From the NCBI RefSeq assembly GCF_964340395.1, contig NC_135550.1, positions 25,530,676-25,594,675 of the forward strand: 64,000 bases of DNA, given 5' to 3'. Numbering within the stretch: position 1 is the stretch's first letter; the number at the start of each line of letters is the position of its first letter. The DNA is from Glandiceps talaboti (Eukaryota > Hemichordata > Enteropneusta > Spengelidae). Positions 1 through 64,000 of this stretch are shown here, piece by piece. A program made the translations under genes and the position numbers. The notes under the pieces are model-generated. The model saw nothing but the letters and a program-made list of their open reading frames with translations, was not told the origin of the DNA and made no database searches.

Positions 1-466
1 CATTTTCAACATTGTATGACACAACAAAGTAAAATTTTTGGGCGGGTATGTTGTATTTTGGAGGGAATGTGACGACATACACAAGAATCATCCCAGTGTC
101 CCGCCCAGTGTATTCAAGTGTGGAAATCAAAGTTGGAAATGGAATTTAAAATCCTTCATATTTAATTTTGTAACTGTGTATTTAAACTATAAAACCTCCT
201 GGTCTCTTTTTTATGGAAAAATATGTTTTTGTACAAAAGCAAAACTTACTACATTATAGTTTGCAAGATTACCAGTATGGAGGGGGGGGGGGGGAGTTGC
301 TATGTACATGAAAATTACATCTGATTCAGTTATTTCAAAATTGGAATGAAGTTGGAAACAAGATTAACAACCATTGATGATTCAAAATTAATACATGTAG
401 AGGAACAAAATTAAAAGCACACTTTTGACTTTTAAAGTATTGAAGAAAAGTGTGTTAATAACTCAC

Positions 467-59431
<58,965 letters not shown>

Positions 59432-59978
59432 CTGTAAGATATGGAATGAGAAATAGTTAGATGACACATACTAGATAAAACTACAAACCTCTGTGACAAG
59501 TTGTTTTCCGTTGCTTATTTGACTATATCCTTAGGCTGTCTTGTTACTTGTAAGTGGGACATAATGTACAATGGTAAATACTACTAGCTTAGTTTTTGTT
59601 TATTTCAATAAATGGATAATATTAATTATGGCTGACATGTGACTTAAAATACCTGATTGATTTCCAAAAAGAACAATTGAAGAAAGATAATTTTATAGTT
59701 GGGATGAAAATATTTAACTTTGAAAAATACCACACTTGATTTGAGCTTGACTTTACAGCTGCACTATAGCTGCACCTGGAACGTTTATTGAAATTATATT
59801 GTTAAATATATAAGGACTTACTCAAAATATATTGTACACCATGAACAGTATGGGTAATCACCTGCTTTTATAAAGTAAACATATTTGTGTAGCTGTACAT
59901 AATATGTTATTAACTCAGTGTCCCAATGTGATAATTTCAACCTCTTGTTGTACTATATCTGTATACAACCAAATTTAA

Positions 59979-60722
59979 TTGTCAGATACAATCGTACCCA
60001 TTAATATTGACGGTCAAAATGTGGAAATAGTGTCATCGTTCAAGTATTTGGGTTCTCACTTAGATCAGGACCTCAATTTCAGGATAAACACCGATAGTAT
60101 ATACAAAAAGGCTCATCAACGCCTTTTTCTTTTGAGGAAACTCAAGAGCTTCGATGTTAGCACACATATTCTAGTTTCTGTTTATAGCTGCTGTATTGAG
60201 AGTGTTTTGACATTTAATATTGTCTCTTGGTTTGGTCACCTTTCCGTTAGAGATAAGACAAGACTTTCGAGAATTGTGAATATGTGTAGCAGACTTGTCG
60301 GGGTAAGGTTCACTGAGCTTGGAGATCTGTACAAACAGGCTCTCCGTAGGAAAGGTCTGTCAATTCTAAAAGACCCATCCCACCCATTATATGACAGATT
60401 TCAGTATCTGCCTTCAGGTCGCCGGTTGCTGGTGCCTAGGGCAAAGAAAAATATATTTAAGAAGTTGTTTGTCCCATCTGCTGTCGCTGTTTTAAACGCA
60501 AATATGCCGAAATCACTGACAAGGAGCAGGGCTCCAACACCTTTCAGTCGAGACTTTTAGTCAGTCTTGGACAGTTTATATTCAATTTGTGTGTGTTCCG
60601 TCTTTTTGCTCTGCTGTTTCTGTAAGTTGTTTTTGTCGTTATTGTCATTGTAGCCTGGTGCCGAAGGCAAATTTCCATTGTATTGGATAATAAAGTATAT
60701 ATTATTATTATTATTATTATTA
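59979..60722 (+). mobile_element. 3' end of a 5'-truncated LINE (Rex1/CR1/L2-like)
   Basis: A 193-codon frame to a stop at 60560 encodes the C-terminal part of a non-LTR reverse transcriptase, downstream of the catalytic centre. Recognisable blocks are FKYLGSHLDQDLNF, LFLLRKLKSFDVS, SVYSCCIESVLTFNIVSWFG and the Cys-rich end. The 3' tail has GCCGAAGGCAAATTTCC, TAATAAAG and (TAT)n, as in Rex1/L2/CR1 tails. The frame is uninterrupted, so the insertion is fairly young. The palm motif is absent: a truncated, inactive copy on the strand opposite to the PLC gene. Confidence 0.88.
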
Positions 60723-61993
60723 TATTATTATTATTTCCATGTACATGTCTAATTTTTGGTATTTTAAACAAATTTCAGTGAATGCATTGTTTGTTTCTGA
60801 TTGGAAAAATAATCCTCAGTTACTCTCAGTGCAGCTTTAACAAGTTAGACATTTATTTTATAATACACACATAGAGATTGATGAGATGCATGTTTTCATT
60901 TGACTGACAGGCACAAAATGCCATATTCATGTCTTCCCTTCATACTCAGAGAACAAAATGAAATTGATACCTGCCATGCCAAACAAAAGTTTTAACACTT
61001 CCTACGCTTGAAATGAGCCAGCTTTATTAATTGATGATCCCTTTGGGCAAAAAAGCAGCATGCACAGAGAAGAATATGATGCATAGTCATCTTCCCATAT
61101 AACACAAGTGGACATCATTTTAATCATAATATTTTCATAAGGCAAAAGAATTAATACACATTATTGATGCATTAATCAGCTTTTATATTTGAATCCAAGG
61201 GACTGCTTTCCTTCTTAATTGCATATATGCAATTTAGAATTACAGATCAGTCTCCTCCAAACCTACTCAAATCTGCTTTTGAAAGCATTCTGTATGTGAA
61301 GATCGGCATCTAAAATATCTTGAATAACATGAAAGAATTTTTGATACATGATTTTAATATCCAAGAGATCATTTAAGCATTATTAATATCATATATTGAG
61401 TTATCACTCATTCCTCATAAAGATGATGCTAGAACCAGTGAGTGTTTAGCTTGATTTCACGTTTGACTTTTAAAAACATGATTATTCAGAAACATGGGCA
61501 TTATGTTGAGTTCCATCAATATGTGAAAGGCAAGAGAAACCACACACTACGTGTATTTTACATAATAAAATCAATTATGAATAATACATTCAATGCTGAA
61601 GCAAATAATTTATAGGTGGAATGAAAAAAAATAATTTTTTTTTGTCTAAATCAAGCAACTGATAGATCTGAAATCAGTGCGGTATGGCCAGCATGAGAGG
61701 TAAATCATGGTAGGTATACAATTTAGGTAAGAATTCTAGCAGGTTTGTCACGCAAACTATAGTAAATTGATATATGTCGGCACTACATACTTTTTGATAA
61801 TAATTACAACTTCAAATCCTATGATTGATTTTTACGATACAATTGACTTTTTTTGGCATGTGGTAACCATTGGAATATAGTCTTTAAATTATCAGATGGC
61901 CAAACAAATCTGTTATTTCTTGCAACAGTTTTGTTTACATGCCAACAACAATGTATTTGTACTCACTGGATAACTACATGACCATAAAGATAA
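60723..61993. other. Sequence upstream of exon 1, no feature seen
   Basis: AT-rich, no exon, repeat or promoter recognised. It lies inside the PLC gene if the first coding exon is beyond 64000. Confidence 0.5.
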
Positions 61994-63013
61994 GTGTCAT
62001 GTATAGTGTGGGCAGGAGTGTTTTAACTAGGTGTCATATATAGTGTGGGCAGGAGTGTATAAACATAAGTGTCATATATAGTGTAGGCAGGAGTGTATAA
62101 ACATAAGTGTCGTATATAGTGTGGGCAGGAGTGTATAAACATAAGTGTCATGTATAGTGTGGGCAGGAGTGTATAAACATAAGTGTCGTATATAGTGTGG
62201 GCAGGAGTGTATAAACATAAGTGTCATGTATAGTGTGGGCAGGAGTGTATAAACATAAGTGTCATATATAGTGTGGGCAGGAGTGTATAAAGATAAGTGT
62301 CATGTATAGTGTGGGCAGGAGTGTATAAACATAAGTGTCATATATAGTGTGGGCAGGAGTGTATAAACATAAGTGTCATGTATAGTGTGGGCAGGAGTGT
62401 ATAAACATAAGTGTCATATATAGTGTAGGCAGGAGTGTATAAACATAAGTGTCATGTATAGTGTGGGCAGGAGTGTATAAAGATAAGTGTCATATATAGT
62501 GTGGGCAGGAGTGTTTTAACTAGGTGTCATATATAGTGTGGGCAGGGGTGTATAAAGATAAGTGTCATATATAGTGTGGGAAGGAGTGTTTTAACTAGGT
62601 GTCATATATAGTGTGGGCAGGAGTGTATAAACATAAGTGTCGTATATAGTGTGGGCAGGAGTGTATAAAGATAAGTGTCATATATAGTGTGGGCAGGAGT
62701 GTTTTAACTAGGTGTCATATATAGTGTGGGCAGGGGTGTATAAAGATAAGTGTCATATATAGTGTGGGCAGGAGTGTTTTAACTAGGTGTCATATATAGT
62801 GTGGGCAGGGGTGTATAAAGATAAGTGTCATATATAGTGTGGGCAGGGGTGTATAAAGATAAGTGTCATATATAGTGTGGGCAGGGGTGTATAAACATAA
62901 GTGTCATATATAGTGTAGGCAGGAGTGTATAAACATAAGTGTCGTATATAGTGTGGGCAGGGGTGTATAAACATAAGTCTCATGTATAGTGTGGGCAGGG
63001 GTGTATAAAGTTA
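61994..63013. repeat. 27-unit minisatellite, 37-38 bp period
   Basis: Each unit starts GTGTCATATATAGTGTGGGC, continues AGGAGTGT and ends in one of three ways: ATAAACATAA, ATAAAGATAA or TTTAACTAG. Point variants (A/G in GTCATATA, AGGAG/AGGGG) are distributed in patterns, so local blocks have been re-amplified. No spacers, hence not a CRISPR array. Confidence 0.97.
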
Positions 63014-64000
63014 AACATATAACTATGTTGCCTCCACGTGTGTTCACTGAATGAAGAAAAGTAGAAACCTTTTATATTCACTGTTACATTACATATTTAA
63101 TGTTTCTAATAAGGTTGTAATTCCCTTATTAAACTATAGCAGCAAAATATTAAGAATGTACCCTGAAACACTATGATAAACTATCAAGAATATCTATTAC
63201 ATCTAAGTGATTTATTAAAAGAAAACAATGAAAAGAAAACAATTTGTAAACATGGAAGCCAAATCAACCATTACTAATTTTCTTAATAATTGAATCTCAC
63301 TATTAAATCAAAATGTAAGCAGAACATTACCATAGCCTCTAACACTTTCTTATTAACTTTAAAAAAAATTATATATGGTAGTCTAAAGATCTATTTCAAT
63401 TAAACAAAATATGAAATGGCCGTCAGCTAACCATTAAAACTGCTTCAAGTTATTGGTTGCATGACGTTGTGATACCGCTTACAGAAATGCTACTGAAATA
63501 TCAATTTTCAAGAGGTTCTTGTTTAGCATAGCTGTTCCAATCAAAAAAGTTGGAAACCAAACCAAATTCACTGTTGCTTCGAGCCCACTTGATTTTGTTA
63601 GCAAGTATTGAGGACATAAAGTCATTAACATTGGACTATTGATTTTCAAAATTGTATTATTATTCAGATCTCCAATAGCAAAGTAATTTACAAACTCTTT
63701 CTGTTGGTAAGAAAGCTTCAGTTGCAGGATTGTTTGTTGACAAATTAGCAAATATGAATGAGAGATGGCGCAATGTAGATATTTAACAAGTAATGGTACT
63801 GGCAATGTTTACTCGCAGGCCTTTAGGATGTTTCCTACCCTGGGATTATGTGTCACATTCAAGACCAATCCCATTACAAAAAGTTCTCATTTCTATTGGC
63901 AGCTTTGAACATGAAAGCTAATAGAATACTACCATTAAAAAGCTTTTTTTCCATAAGATTAATTCCAAGACGAATTGATTGTATTTTTCTTAATCACAGT
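63014..64000. other. Right end of the window, no gene seen
   Basis: A 108-codon minus-strand frame (63479-63805) is present, but its residue use is that of translated AT-rich DNA, and no PLC N-terminal sequence is seen in it. Confidence 0.5.

Noticed and set aside
61994-63013. CRISPR-like array
   Set aside because: Units are contiguous with no unique spacers, in a eukaryotic genome; it is a minisatellite.
63479-63805. 108-codon minus-strand ORF as a possible N-terminal PLC exon or separate gene
   Set aside because: No similarity to the PLC N-terminus or any family I know, and no splice sites that would join it in phase to exon 1.

Overview
The window is animal nuclear DNA: AT-rich, CpG-poor over most of its length, with short coding exons separated by long introns, GT-AG splice sites, many microsatellites and several families of dispersed non-autonomous repeats. 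The protein and repeats suggest an invertebrate metazoan. I cannot name the species from sequence alone.

One gene fills almost the whole window. It lies on the minus strand and encodes a phosphoinositide phospholipase C of the beta class, of the PLCB1/2/3 (fly Plc21C, worm egl-8) kind rather than the PLCB4/norpA kind. I resolved 29 consecutive coding exons between 59431 and 467. Every junction keeps frame, giving 3668 coding bases (about 1222 residues). In order they encode part of the PH domain, the EF-hand region, the catalytic X box, a long acidic X-Y linker, the Y box, the C2 domain, a Gly/Ser-rich linker and most of the Gq-binding C-terminal coiled coil. The extreme N-terminus lies beyond 64000 and the extreme C-terminus with the stop codon lies before position 1. 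Such an enzyme is activated by Gq and cleaves PIP2 into IP3 and diacylglycerol at the plasma membrane.

The introns hold the rest. From low to high coordinate: a 72-bp perfect palindrome whose arms carry a hammerhead-ribozyme-like core (1847-2017), with a diverged opposing copy up to 2300; long microsatellites (3.8, 4.7 kb); two copies of one MITE family (12979 and 22220); several copies of a terminal-inverted-repeat family starting TTATAGCACAACTG (15.8, 19.9, 28.2, 32.9, 37.5 kb); decayed tandem duplicates of exon 15 (22.7-23.3 kb); foldback elements (28.7 and 39.2 kb); and a 2.5-kb CpG-rich element whose ends carry a 20-bp palindrome repeated (41652-44159). The 11.4-kb intron from 47919 to 59362 is mostly featureless. 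It holds a possible relic of a LINE endonuclease at 53.6 kb. Beyond the first visible exon are the 3' end of a LINE retrotransposon (59979-60722) and a 27-unit minisatellite (61994-63013).

I found no second cellular gene, no tRNA or rRNA and no CRISPR array. The most unusual signals are the hammerhead-like palindrome, the relic exon-15 copies, the CpG-rich palindrome-ended element, and a copy of the exon 9 splice-donor edge transplanted 16.7 kb away.
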